64,000 nucleotides of DNA from Acidobacteriaceae bacterium KBS 83 (lineage in GTDB: Bacteria; Acidobacteriota; Terriglobia; Terriglobales; Acidobacteriaceae). The notes beneath the pieces are model-generated. The model was not told where the DNA came from. It worked only from the letters and a program-made list of their open reading frames with translations, and ran no database searches. The first letter of the stretch is position 1. Every line of letters begins with the position of its first letter. The position numbers and the translations under genes were made by a program. The stretch lies in the NCBI GenBank assembly GCA_000381585.1, contig KB906740.1:186001-250000 (forward strand), in the 5' to 3' direction. Positions 26,821-35,577 of the stretch are shown piece by piece.

Positions 26821-27024
26821 GCCAGAGTCGTCATAGTTGGACAATCCGTCGCATTCGCAATTCCAGCCGACGAATTGCCCAATTGGGAGTCGTGGCTCCA
26901 CCAGCGAGGGATCGCCGTGGAAGAGAAGCGCTCGTGGGAATCGAGAGGGTGGAGCCTCTACTTTCGGGACCCCGACCGCCACTTGCTCGAAGTGGCGACC
27001 CCGGGTACTTGGTCCGTGTACTGA
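26821..27024 (+). pseudogene. C-terminal fragment of a VOC (glyoxalase-type) protein
   Basis: The in-frame stretch reads VAFAIPADELPNWESWL, then a C-terminal half with YFRDPDRHLLEVATPG, the standard end of a vicinal-oxygen-chelate protein; the Glu of LLEVATPG is the usual metal ligand. A TAA at 26818 closes the frame upstream and no intact N-terminal half with the FY-x-DVLG motif is found, so the gene is a remnant. The 430 bases that follow to 27456 hold no gene that I can support. Confidence 0.7.
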
Positions 27025-27456
27025 AAATATGTGGTGTTGGGAATCCGCACGACTGCAATTCGGACTATTCGGACGTTAGCATCGCCGACCAGATTACTTC
27101 CTGTTTGCCGACAGTCCTACCGGAATTGCCCGAGGCGCTCCGTTAAGGGCTCAATGAGCGCATCGCCCTGTTCTCGCCGACTGAGAAATCGATGTTGCCG
27201 AAAAGCGACTTTTCAAGGCAGTTCGATCTCACCTTTCCGGATAGCCGGTTTTACGTCCACTTGCCAAGACATAGATCCATCTGAATGGCTCGATAAGGCC
27301 TTAGCCTGTTTACGTGATTGCCAGATGTGCATACACTGCAGGCGTGCTCCCGACGGGGTACTCCGCTTCCCCGAACGAAACAAAGTCCAGACCAGCGTTA
27401 CTTCGTCCCAAGTTTTATTCCTTTCTCGGCGAAGGCGGCAGGCCGGAACAGGCATC

Positions 27457-29112
27457 TCATGCCTTCGCGCTGTTCGACACCGACGATGCCTCTAACCTGT
27501 GCTCCTTCCGCAAGGCTTCCGCGGCACGCTCGCCGATGACGATGCAGGGAGCCATGGTATTGCCGGTGGTCACGCGCGGCATGATCGAGCCGTCTGCAAT
27601 GCGAAGGTTTTCGATCCCATAGACCTTAAGTTGACCGTCTACGACCGACATCGAATCGCGCCCCATTTTCGCGGTACACGTCTGATGGTGGTAAGTGGAG
27701 GCGGCATCACGAATGAAGTCTTCCAGTGCAATTCCTCTGAGGTTGCCAGGCATGATTTCGCGTTTTGTGAAGGGTCGAAGTGCAGCCGAATTTCCGATCT
27801 CGCGACAAAGTTCCACGTGCGCTACTGCGGCCTTCATGTCGTCCGGGTGGGACAGCGTATTGGCTTCGATCTGTATAGGGTCGTCAGGGTTGAGTCCGGT
27901 CAAGCGAATCTGACCGCGACTTTTCGGCCGTACGAGACCTCCATACAATGTCCATGAAGCCGGCGATGGATTAAACTTGGCGCCTGTCTCGGCACTGCAC
28001 AGCGGAACTTCCACCTGGCAGGTCTGCAAATCCGGAGTGTCAAGACCAGGATCGCTCTTCCAGAAGAACGTTGCCTCAGCTCCATTGTTGCGAGGAGCGA
28101 GCGGTTGCTGATACTCCCAGACACAGCCGACACCAAAGTGATCCTGAAAGTTCTGTCCCACACCTGGAAGATGCTGGACGACCGGAATGCCCAGACGTTG
28201 TAGCTCCGCCTGATCGCCAATGCCGGAAAGCATCAACACCTTTGGTGTGTGGATCGCGCCCAACGACAGGACAACCTCGAGTCCAGCCGTGATGCGTTGG
28301 ATTTTTCCGTCAAAAGCGATCTCTACACCAGTGGCTCGCTTTCCCTCTAAGGTGAGCCTGGCAACCAATGCGTGCGTGAGCACGGTCAGGTTGGGCCGGT
28401 CCATGTAGGGGAAGACATAACTTCGAAAGACGGATAGGCGCTTTCCATCGCGTACGTTCACATCGATAATAGAGGCCCCGCCACCGTCTTCCATCAGACG
28501 GCCATTGTTGCTTTCGAAGGTCGGCAGCCCAATGGAACGCGCTGCTTCCACCATGGTGGGAGCGATCGGATTCGGGTCAGGCGCGGACTGCACGAAAACC
28601 AACCCGCCGGTTCCGCGACGCGTGGGGTCAGGTGCTCCCTGCCAGTCTTCAATCCGGCGGTAGATGTTGAGGACGGACTCATAGTTCCATGCTGTGTCGC
28701 CGGACTCGGATGCGAAGAAATCCCAATCGTTCTTATGTCCACGCGCCCAACCCGTCCCATTGATGCTCGATCCCCCGCCAAGCACCTTGCCCATACTCAG
28801 CGGCATAGCACGTCCTTTGAGGTGTGGATTGGGTTGGCCCACAAACTTCCAATCGCGCTCGGTCCCCAGGTTTTCAACCCAGCGAGCCGCTTCCGTCACG
28901 CTTGGCACATCGTCGCTGCCGCCTGCTTCGAGCAAGAGCACGCTGACGTCGGGATTTTCGGCCAGGCGGCGTGCGACTACTGATCCGGAAGAACCTGACC
29001 CACAGACGATGAAGTCGTACTGCGACGCTAGACCGTCCCTGAGCTTCCGCTGGTTCCCACGAACGCGCTCCGCGAAATCTACCGCCGATTGTTTTCCATG
29101 ATTGAAACTCAT
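27457..29112 (-). CDS. GMC family oxidoreductase
   Basis: Flavoprotein of 551 aa. The FAD-binding Rossmann motif GSGSSG is at 38-43, followed by the LLLEAGG strand. The GMC signature (GKVLGGGSSINGTGWARG) and the second signature (SLGAIHTPKVLMLSGIG) are clear, and the C-terminal active-site region has TYHHQTCTAKMG and the final NTMAP. Such enzymes oxidise alcohols, sugars or choline. ATG 29112 has AAGGAG 7 bases upstream. An 82-bp element shared with the aldehyde dehydrogenase gene lies 40 bases upstream, so an alcohol-to-aldehyde-to-acid route under one control is likely. No signal peptide. Confidence 0.92.
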   Translation of the reverse strand: MSFNHGKQSAVDFAERVRGNQRKLRDGLASQYDFIVCGSGSSGSVVARRLAENPDVSVLLLEAGGSDDVPSVTEAARWVENLGTERDWKFVGQPNPHLKGRAMPLSMGKVLGGGSSINGTGWARGHKNDWDFFASESGDTAWNYESVLNIYRRIEDWQGAPDPTRRGTGGLVFVQSAPDPNPIAPTMVEAARSIGLPTFESNNGRLMEDGGGASIIDVNVRDGKRLSVFRSYVFPYMDRPNLTVLTHALVARLTLEGKRATGVEIAFDGKIQRITAGLEVVLSLGAIHTPKVLMLSGIGDQAELQRLGIPVVQHLPGVGQNFQDHFGVGCVWEYQQPLAPRNNGAEATFFWKSDPGLDTPDLQTCQVEVPLCSAETGAKFNPSPASWTLYGGLVRPKSRGQIRLTGLNPDDPIQIEANTLSHPDDMKAAVAHVELCREIGNSAALRPFTKREIMPGNLRGIALEDFIRDAASTYHHQTCTAKMGRDSMSVVDGQLKVYGIENLRIADGSIMPRVTTGNTMAPCIVIGERAAEALRKEHRLEASSVSNSAKA

Positions 29113-29151
29113 CTCAATGCTCCTTCTGATGTGAGGCATGCCAATCGTCCC

Positions 29152-29233
29152 AAAAACATCAGAATCCATCCGGCGGTATCCCATGTTCGCTTTTGTCCGT
29201 TACGTTTCAATTCATCTGGAAATTTCTGCGACC
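29152..29233 (-). promoter_or_regulatory. 82-bp shared control element, GMC copy
   Basis: Aligns without gaps to 32110-32191, with about 85-90 % identity by eye. It sits 40 bases before the GMC start, in the direction of transcription. Conserved blocks include AATTGAAACG (possible -35 TTGAAA) and GGATACCGCC. Likely a common promoter and operator. Confidence 0.7.
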
Positions 29234-29473
29234 GTGGTGCAGCGATGAAGAGCGGACGTTAGAACAGGAGAAGCACTGTCGCAAGGCCACAATCGCTAAC
29301 GCGACCAGTCTTCGTGCTCTCACCGCAATCGATGCTGTCCAGATGCGGTTGATGAAACTCGATCTGTTTTTCGTGACCAAATGACTGGTGTTCTTGCCGG
29401 ACGAGAACCGTCTCACCTGGTTCTGTCGCGATAGGGAGGTCAGGGCGAGAAGAGAGGTCTGATGTGACAGGGA

Positions 29474-30370
29474 CTATAGCTGAGTGCGATACACGGAAGG
29501 CGGGACGCCCACAGAGTTTCTGAAGACTGTTGCGAAATGCTGTTGATTGCGGAAACCCACTTCCAATCCGACGTCGAGAACGGAGAGGCGGGAATCTGTA
29601 AGCAATTCCTTACTTCGCTCGATGCGGAGCTGAAGCATGTATTGGTGGGGGCTCCGGTTTGTGCTTGCGCGAAATTGAAATGAGAAATGGGATAAGCTCA
29701 GGCCCGCACAGTCAGCGAGGTCCTTCAAGCCGATTTGTTTGTCCAGGTTTGCGTGCATGAACTCAATAACGCGTCGAAGGACACTAGGAGCCATGCCCCC
29801 TCTGCGGGGAATCGATCTCGGAGCGACGGCGTTGAAAGAGGTTATGAGTAAGTTGGCCAATGCAGTTTCAATGCAATCAACAAACAGTTTTCCTGCCGAA
29901 TAGCCTCTGGCTCGCTCCGCATCTAGGGCAAACAACAAATGGGTCAGCCGGTCGTCTGTAACCACGTGCTTCGGCACGATTTCGAGTGATCCATTCCTGA
30001 GACGTTCGCGTGCCGCTTCCATGAATGCGGAGTCCGGGATTCTGATTGAAAGCACACTGATCCCCTCGTCCCATCGAATGTTGTGCCATTCTCTTCGAGG
30101 ACAAAACACGGCTTGGCCATCGGCTACGGGAATCCTGGCAATGGCTCCGTCTTTCAACGAAAAGCCAATCATGGCGGGCTTCATAAAAAAATGGAAAAGC
30201 TGGTCTTCAAGAAGATGCGATTGCCAGCTTATCGGTTCGAGGTCGCGGCGTTCCACAAGCAGGGATGATGAGGGAGATAAGGGCCCGATGGGGGCCGCAT
30301 CAAACATCGGCTGCACGCTACCCTCTCGACGAGAGAGGATGCGGAATGCGCTTTCTTTCTCAGTAATCAT
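29474..30370 (-). CDS. AraC family transcriptional regulator
   Basis: Protein of 298 aa with an N-terminal sensing domain (about 1-195, with a PVADGQAVFCPRREWHNI cupin-like strand) and C-terminal double HTH (about 200-298: IGLKDLADCAGLSLSHFSFQFR and the second helix with VLDVGLEVGFRNQQHFATVFR). Ends PPSVYRTQL. It lies between the GMC oxidoreductase and aldehyde dehydrogenase genes, which share an upstream element, so it is the obvious candidate to control both. Ligand unknown. Confidence 0.92.
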   Translation of the reverse strand: MITEKESAFRILSRREGSVQPMFDAAPIGPLSPSSSLLVERRDLEPISWQSHLLEDQLFHFFMKPAMIGFSLKDGAIARIPVADGQAVFCPRREWHNIRWDEGISVLSIRIPDSAFMEAARERLRNGSLEIVPKHVVTDDRLTHLLFALDAERARGYSAGKLFVDCIETALANLLITSFNAVAPRSIPRRGGMAPSVLRRVIEFMHANLDKQIGLKDLADCAGLSLSHFSFQFRASTNRSPHQYMLQLRIERSKELLTDSRLSVLDVGLEVGFRNQQHFATVFRNSVGVPPSVYRTQL

Positions 30371-30531
30371 CTTTTGTTTCGCAACTATTCGATGGTCACC
30401 TCCTCGGTATGGATTCGCTTGAATTTGTCACACAGCCGATGTGGAGAGCGCAAGGAACGATGTCCGGCGCGCAATCTCGCTGGTCTCCTCGTCGATATCC
30501 TCCTTGGCACGTGTGATTTATTTCCCTGGAC

Positions 30532-30561
30532 AAGCTGGTTCTGCGATTACAGAACCAGCTT
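30532..30561. terminator. perfect 12-bp stem hairpin
   Basis: AAGCTGGTTCTG, loop CGATTA, CAGAACCAGCTT, directly after the aldehyde dehydrogenase stop. T-rich on the plus side (TTATTATTT) but not on the minus side, so it may act as RNA-stabilising or bidirectional terminator. Confidence 0.6.
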
Positions 30562-30567
30562 TATTAT

Positions 30568-32052
30568 TTATCGTCTATTCGCTATGACCTGCACATTGCA
30601 AAATTCTTTGAGCCCATCTGCGCTGAATTCAATGCCAATCCCTGAATTCTTATGGCCGCTGAATGGAATATTGGGATGGACATTGATGTGTTGGTTGATC
30701 CAAACCGTCCCGGCATCAAGCCGACGTGCAACGGCGTCCAGTGCCTCTTGATCTGTACCCCAAACGGAAGCTCCAAGGCCGTATGGAGTCCCGTTGGCTA
30801 GCCGAACGGCTTCGTCAAGGTCCCGATACTTGATAACCGCCCGCAATGGTCCAAAGTTTTCTCGGACTACGTAAGCCGCTTCCGCAGGCGGATTGTCCAG
30901 GAGTGTGACAGGGAAAAACATGCCTGCACCCTCTGATGGAACTTCCCCTTGATAGAGAATCGGAGCCTTCGCCTCTTGAATCTCCTCCCATGTTGTTTGC
31001 ATGCGAGCGAACTGGGGCCGGTTCTGTATGGGCCCCAGGGTGGTCTCGGGATCAAACCCATCGCCGAGTTTCTGACGCTGAGCACACGATATGAGTGCTT
31101 TCGTAAGAGCTTCATACATGCTCTCATGCACGAAAAGGCGTTTGAGAGTGACACACCCCTGGCCACTGAGTAGGAACATGCTTTGAAACAGGTACTGGAC
31201 GATTGCCTGAGGATCGGCATCCGGAAGGACAATACCGGCATCGTTCCCGCCTAGCTCAAGGGTCAGGTGCTTCAGGGTTGCAGCCGCGGATGTGAAGACC
31301 TTGCGTCCGGTCTCCGAAGATCCTGTGAAGGAGACCTTCTGGAAGTCCGGGTGGGACGTCATCCACGGGCCAAGGTCATCCCCTCCGCTGATCACATTCA
31401 AAACGCCGGGCGGAAGCATCTCACGAATGGAGTCGATGGCTCGCAGTACCGTAAGAGGGGTAAAGACCGCAGGCTTCAGGACAACGGTGTTACCGGTCAG
31501 CAGAGCAGGCAGCACTTTCGTAAATGACAGCCAGAACGGAAGATTCCACGGACTGATCGCCGCGACAACGCCCAGTGGAACATGCCGTTTTGTGATCTGT
31601 CCGACACCGGCTTCATTCCATGTCGTATCTGGCAGTTCCATCTGAAGTAACGCCGGGACATAGGTCTCAAGAATCCAATTGATCTCGAACTGCGCCATGC
31701 TATAAGGCCGGCCATTTTCCGCTGTCAGGATCGTGCAAAGCTCATCGGTGTGAGCTTTGAGCTCTTCCATGGCATTTCGAATAAGAACCCTTCGCTCGTT
31801 CCAGGTCTTGCTACTCCAAAGGGGAAACGCTGCCTTCGCAGCCTGAATCGCCCGCTCGAGACCATCCTGCTGGGTGTCGGTCACGCTTGCAAGTTCTTCT
31901 CCAGTTACAGGATCGGAAATCTTTATCCGCCTAGAAGAATCGATTCTTTGGCCGTTCACGATATTCGGAAACCCCGCCGTCAGACGAGCCTTTTTTAGCG
32001 CTTGCTCACGATTGGGATGAGGTATAGATGGGGAAGCTGAATTCGAGTTCAT
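30568..32052 (-). CDS. NAD(P)-dependent aldehyde dehydrogenase
   Basis: Protein of 494 aa of the ALDH superfamily. Visible motifs are the substrate-channel SPWNLPFW, the cofactor loop FTGSSETGRKVF, the general base in LELGGNDAGIV, the catalytic Cys in SGQGCVTLKR (Gly in place of the more usual Val before Cys), ENFGPL, and the C-terminal IPFSGHKNSGIG. AAAGGAC precedes the ATG. The product oxidises an aldehyde to an acid, probably the aldehyde formed by the GMC enzyme. The same 82-bp element precedes both genes, with the AraC regulator between them. Confidence 0.93.
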   Translation of the reverse strand: MNSNSASPSIPHPNREQALKKARLTAGFPNIVNGQRIDSSRRIKISDPVTGEELASVTDTQQDGLERAIQAAKAAFPLWSSKTWNERRVLIRNAMEELKAHTDELCTILTAENGRPYSMAQFEINWILETYVPALLQMELPDTTWNEAGVGQITKRHVPLGVVAAISPWNLPFWLSFTKVLPALLTGNTVVLKPAVFTPLTVLRAIDSIREMLPPGVLNVISGGDDLGPWMTSHPDFQKVSFTGSSETGRKVFTSAAATLKHLTLELGGNDAGIVLPDADPQAIVQYLFQSMFLLSGQGCVTLKRLFVHESMYEALTKALISCAQRQKLGDGFDPETTLGPIQNRPQFARMQTTWEEIQEAKAPILYQGEVPSEGAGMFFPVTLLDNPPAEAAYVVRENFGPLRAVIKYRDLDEAVRLANGTPYGLGASVWGTDQEALDAVARRLDAGTVWINQHINVHPNIPFSGHKNSGIGIEFSADGLKEFCNVQVIANRR

Positions 32053-32109
32053 ACAAAAAGTCCTTTCGTCAAGCCGTAATGAGGAGCGTCATCTCGCGCA
32101 ACGTTCCCT

Positions 32110-32191
32110 AAAAACATCAGAATCCATCTGGCGGTATCCCGTGTTCGCTGTCATCTGTTGCGTTTCAATTCGTCTGGAAATCTCGGCGACG
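32110..32191 (-). promoter_or_regulatory. 82-bp shared control element, ALDH copy
   Basis: Second copy of the element at 29152-29233, 58 bases upstream of the aldehyde dehydrogenase start. The remaining 400 bases to the LysR gene show no convincing gene. Confidence 0.7.
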
Positions 32192-32588
32192 GTGTTGCGA
32201 TCTGCTGCAGAGGAACCCCCTATCCAAATCCGCACCGCAAGCTTAAGAACTTGCGGGATCGGGCAGGGCTCTGTTGCAAAAACTGAGGAGGCAGAGGGAA
32301 ATGTCAGGGAGTTGGAGAACGGATTGGTGACTGGAGACGATCTCTTTGAGCCAGGGTTGCTTCCAGATGTCGCGAGTTTGCGGATTGTGGTCGGATGACG
32401 AGCTATACGGAAGTTGCCCCCATCTAGGGCATAACTTCCTGTTTGCCAACGATCCACCCCAACACGAACCAATGGCTCCTCGATGAGCGCATTGTTAGCG
32501 TCAGTTGAGAATTAATTCCGGCTTGCCTGTGACTCGGGAACTGCTTGCGGCGTTACCGTAGCGCAATCCGATTCAGTCGATAGGAAGA

Positions 32589-33503
32589 TCATGAGCCGAT
32601 CTTCTTGCCAATTCTCCTGATCTCACATCGAAGCCATGCATGCGCGGCATCCGTATTGACTCGCGGATGCCAGATCATCAGGTACTTGAAGCCGGTTATC
32701 TCTCCCGGCGCCTTCAACAGCTTGATTTTGCGATTTTCGGCCTCGGCTCTTGCGAATCGCTGCGGTGCTGTCAGAACCAGTTTGGTTCCAGGAATGCACC
32801 GCGTAGCCGCGCCGAAATATGGCAGGGTAATCACGGTACGACGGCGATGACCGTGCGCTGCGAGACGCTTCTCCGGTATATGTTGCGAACCTTCGACGAC
32901 GTCGACGCCAATGTGTTCGGCCGCGAGATATTGCTTCAAAGTGAGTTGACGCTGGTAGGGCGCGTTCGCTGCCACAATACAGACAAGTTCCTCCTCATAG
33001 ATCACTTCGGTCAGCAGCGGCGATGGCACATGGCCTTCATCCCCGATCAAGGCAAGATCGAGCCGACCGTGACTCAGGTCCTCGAAGACATCTCCTCTCC
33101 AACTTGCGAACGTGAAGCGAACCTGTCGCGCCATCGGGAGAACTTCGCGGCAGAGAACGGGAGCAATGATCGAGGTCGCATTGTCTGTTGCCGCAATCCG
33201 GAAGGAAGAATGTTCCGTCACCGGGTCGAAGGTCGAACCCGAGATGAGCCGATCCAATTTCGGCAACATGATCTCAAGCTCTTGAAGAACACGTTCCCCT
33301 TGCGGCGTTGGTTCATAACCCTTTGCTGTTCGGACCAGCAGATCATCGTGAAATGTATCCCGCATCCGCTGCAAGGCGCGGCTCACCGCGGGCTGGCTCA
33401 ATAACAACCGCTTGGCGGCACGGGATACGTTGCGCTCCTCGGCAAGCACCGAGAAGACAACGAGGAGATTCAGGTCTGCCTGGCGTAGCTGCGTTACACG
33501 CAT
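32589..33503 (-). CDS. LysR family transcriptional regulator
   Basis: Protein of 304 aa with an N-terminal winged helix (about 8-66: DLNLLVVFSVLAEERNVSRAA, LSQPAVSRALQRMR, YEPTPQGERVL) and a two-lobed effector domain, NodD/DntR/PnbR-like in pattern (DVFEDLSHGRLDLALIGDEG). The ATG at 33503 begins MRVTQLRQ; a GTG at 33518 is an alternative. The gene is divergent from an SDR 104 bases away, with a palindromic box between them, so it probably controls that enzyme and itself. Confidence 0.92.
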   Translation of the reverse strand: MRVTQLRQADLNLLVVFSVLAEERNVSRAAKRLLLSQPAVSRALQRMRDTFHDDLLVRTAKGYEPTPQGERVLQELEIMLPKLDRLISGSTFDPVTEHSSFRIAATDNATSIIAPVLCREVLPMARQVRFTFASWRGDVFEDLSHGRLDLALIGDEGHVPSPLLTEVIYEEELVCIVAANAPYQRQLTLKQYLAAEHIGVDVVEGSQHIPEKRLAAHGHRRRTVITLPYFGAATRCIPGTKLVLTAPQRFARAEAENRKIKLLKAPGEITGFKYLMIWHPRVNTDAAHAWLRCEIRRIGKKIGS

Positions 33504-33517
33504 AGCGAATATTAGCA

Positions 33518-33536
33518 CTATGCATTGGACGTATAG
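33518..33536 (+). promoter_or_regulatory. LysR-type box, CTAT-N11-ATAG
   Basis: CTAT (33518-33521), eleven bases, ATAG (33533-33536) in the divergent intergenic region, matching the T-N11-A rule for LysR binding. An overlapping ATAGCTAT palindrome lies at 33533-33540. Confidence 0.75.
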
Positions 33537-33607
33537 CTATGTCGGGTTCAATCTCTTTTTAGCGACGGACTTCAAGTTCGAAGAAGTCGCCAAGAAGGAG
33601 AACCATC

Positions 33608-34336
33608 ATGAGAAAGACAGCTATCGTAACCGGCGCATCCCGCGGCATCGGACGTGCCATCGCTCTTCGCCTCGCGGCTGACGGATTCGGCGTCGTCGTC
33701 AACTACGCCGGCAACAAAGCCAAGGCGGAAGAGGTCGTCAACGAGATCACCAGCGCTGGAGGCCGCGCCCTCGCCATCCAGGCCGACGTCGCCAATCCCG
33801 AAGACGTCAAGCAGCTCTTCGAGAAGACCCTGAAGGCCTTCGGCCAGATCGATGTCGTCGTCAACAACGCTGGCATCATGCAACTTTCACCCATTGCCAA
33901 GGGCGACGTTGAAACATTCGACAAGGTCATCGCCACCAACCTGCGCGGGACCTTCATGGTCTTCTCGCAGGCAGCACAGCACGTCGCCGAGGGCGGCCGT
34001 ATTATCGCCTTCTCCAGCAGCGTCCTCGCCAGGAGACTTCCCTCCTACGGCCCCTACATCGCCTCCAAAGCAGGTGTCGAAGGGCTCGTCCCTGTCCTCG
34101 CAAATGAACTTCGCGGACACAAGATCACCGTCAACGCCGTTGCCCCAGGACCCATTGCCACCCCGCTATTCTTCGAGGGCAAGAGCGAAGAATTGATCAA
34201 GCAGACCGCTAGCATAACTCCGCTCGAGCGGCTCGGCGAGCCCGACGATATTGCCGGCGTCGTCTCCTTCTTAGCCGGACCCGATGGCGGCTGGATCAAC
34301 GGGCAGATACTCCGCCCAAACGGCGGCTTGGTATAG
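33608..34336 (+). CDS. SDR family oxidoreductase
   Basis: Classical short-chain dehydrogenase/reductase of 242 aa: cofactor motif TGASRGIG (8-15), VNNAG near 86-90, catalytic Ser in AFSSSVLA, Tyr and Lys in YIASK, and the C-terminal GQILRPNGG. An Arg right after TGAS and the Asn at the end of strand 2 (VVNYAGNKAKA) favour NADP(H). AAGGAG precedes the ATG. FabG-like 3-oxoacyl reductases are nearest, but a divergent LysR gene points to a detoxifying or catabolic reductase rather than fatty-acid synthesis. Confidence 0.92.
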   Translation: MRKTAIVTGASRGIGRAIALRLAADGFGVVVNYAGNKAKAEEVVNEITSAGGRALAIQADVANPEDVKQLFEKTLKAFGQIDVVVNNAGIMQLSPIAKGDVETFDKVIATNLRGTFMVFSQAAQHVAEGGRIIAFSSSVLARRLPSYGPYIASKAGVEGLVPVLANELRGHKITVNAVAPGPIATPLFFEGKSEELIKQTASITPLERLGEPDDIAGVVSFLAGPDGGWINGQILRPNGGLV

Positions 34337-34397
34337 ACGCCACACATCGCCCGCCGCCAACCTTTTCATTCACAAAGCCGGAAAACAGGAGAATCGA

Positions 34398-34724
34398 ATG
34401 AAGAACATCATCGTAATCACTGGAGCGTCAAGCGGTTTTGGTTCCCTTACCTCACATGCTCTTTCCCGGGCGGGTCACACCGTCTTCGCGGGTATGAGAG
34501 AAACTACAGGTCGCAACGCCCCGCAGGTTGAGGAAGCCAATCGCTTTTCAAAAGAGTACGGCGTCGATCTGCGAACCATAGAGATGGATGTATCCAATCA
34601 GCCCTCCGTCGATGCCGCGATCAAGGCCATTATTGAACAGCAAGGCCGTATCGACGTGCTGATCCACAACGCTGGGCACATGGTCTTCGGGCCGGCGGAG
34701 GCCTTTACTCCCGAGCAACTCGCC
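34398..34724 (+). pseudogene. SDR gene truncated after about 109 codons
   Basis: MKNIIVITGASSGFGS, VFAGMRE, then VDVLIHNAGHMVFGPAEAFT-type sequence is a normal N-terminal half of an SDR. It stops at PEQLA and runs directly in frame into unrelated Ig-like sequence. The catalytic Tyr-x3-Lys half is missing. AGGAG upstream is intact. Confidence 0.85.
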
Positions 34725-35080
34725 GGCTCCCACCACATTGGGGTGTTTGCCGCCGGATGGGACAATTCGCTGGAGTCGAGATCCTACACCCTCAACGTCA
34801 CCGCATCTTCCTGCGCCGCGCCCAGCTCGCCCGGCGTCCACGTCTGCTCGCCCGCCAATGGGTCCACCGTCCACTCCCGGTCCGCCTCGAAGCGGCAGGT
34901 ACAGTCGCCGGAACGCTCGCCCGAATGGAAGTATGGGTCGATGGGGTAAAGAAATACACCGCCGCAAAACACTTGGACACTACCATTCCGCTCTCCGCCG
35001 GAAGCCATCGCTTCGGCTTTTTCGCAGTCAACACCAACGGACAAATCTGGCAGACCACTGTCGACGCCACCGTCCAATAA
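34725..35080 (+). pseudogene. fragment of a secreted Ig-like repeat protein, frameshifted
   Basis: The sequence GSHHIGVFAAGWDN, then SYTLNVT, VHVCSPANGSTV, and after one frame change AAGTVAGTLARMEVWVDGVK and LSAGSHRFGFFAVNT, is the pattern of the Ig-like domains that repeat in large acidobacterial secreted proteins. A single base missing near 34876 separates the two frames. It is joined in frame to the truncated SDR, so a deletion or recombination brought them together. The following 500 bases hold no supported gene. Confidence 0.75.
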
Positions 35081-35577
35081 CCCCAATCGGGGCCGCAAGG
35101 CCATCCCGGCTGCCTCCCCCGCAGCCGGTATTAATCCGTCAAGAGAATGTGAGAAGCATCGTCTATCTCAAAATTGAATGGCAGCTGTCCTTCGAAGTCT
35201 CGCTCGTAACTGCTATGAGCGAACATTCGTAGAGGTCAGACGAACGCAATGCGTTCGCTTCGCCTCATGCATGACCTCGCCGCGATTCTGGAGATGCCTC
35301 GACTTAGCTGCGCAGCCTTTCGAGGGGTCAGGTCAAATTCGTTATTTCAACAAGCGCCGAGTCGGCTTTGAAGCGACGCTCCACAGCCATTATTCCCCGC
35401 ATGCACTGATTGAACACCTGGAGATGAAGGTTCATGATCTCAAGGCAAGTTGCCGGATAGTCGGTTTTACAGACAAGTGGTGGGTCCGCTCAAGGACGTG
35501 CATGATCAGGGCATCAGCGCCGGTAATCCCATGCTGACTGTTCGCGTTAAGTTAGAACACACTCCCGCCAAACATCT
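35081..35577. other. gap with possible decayed coding remnants
   Basis: One plus-strand stretch near 35420-35560 reads DSRFYRQVVGPLKDVHDQGI, which looks like coding sequence without a start. Nothing can be named. Confidence 0.35.

Noticed and set aside
35178-35537. 119-codon plus-strand ORF
   Set aside because: No ribosome site and no recognisable pattern; treated as a gap with remnants.
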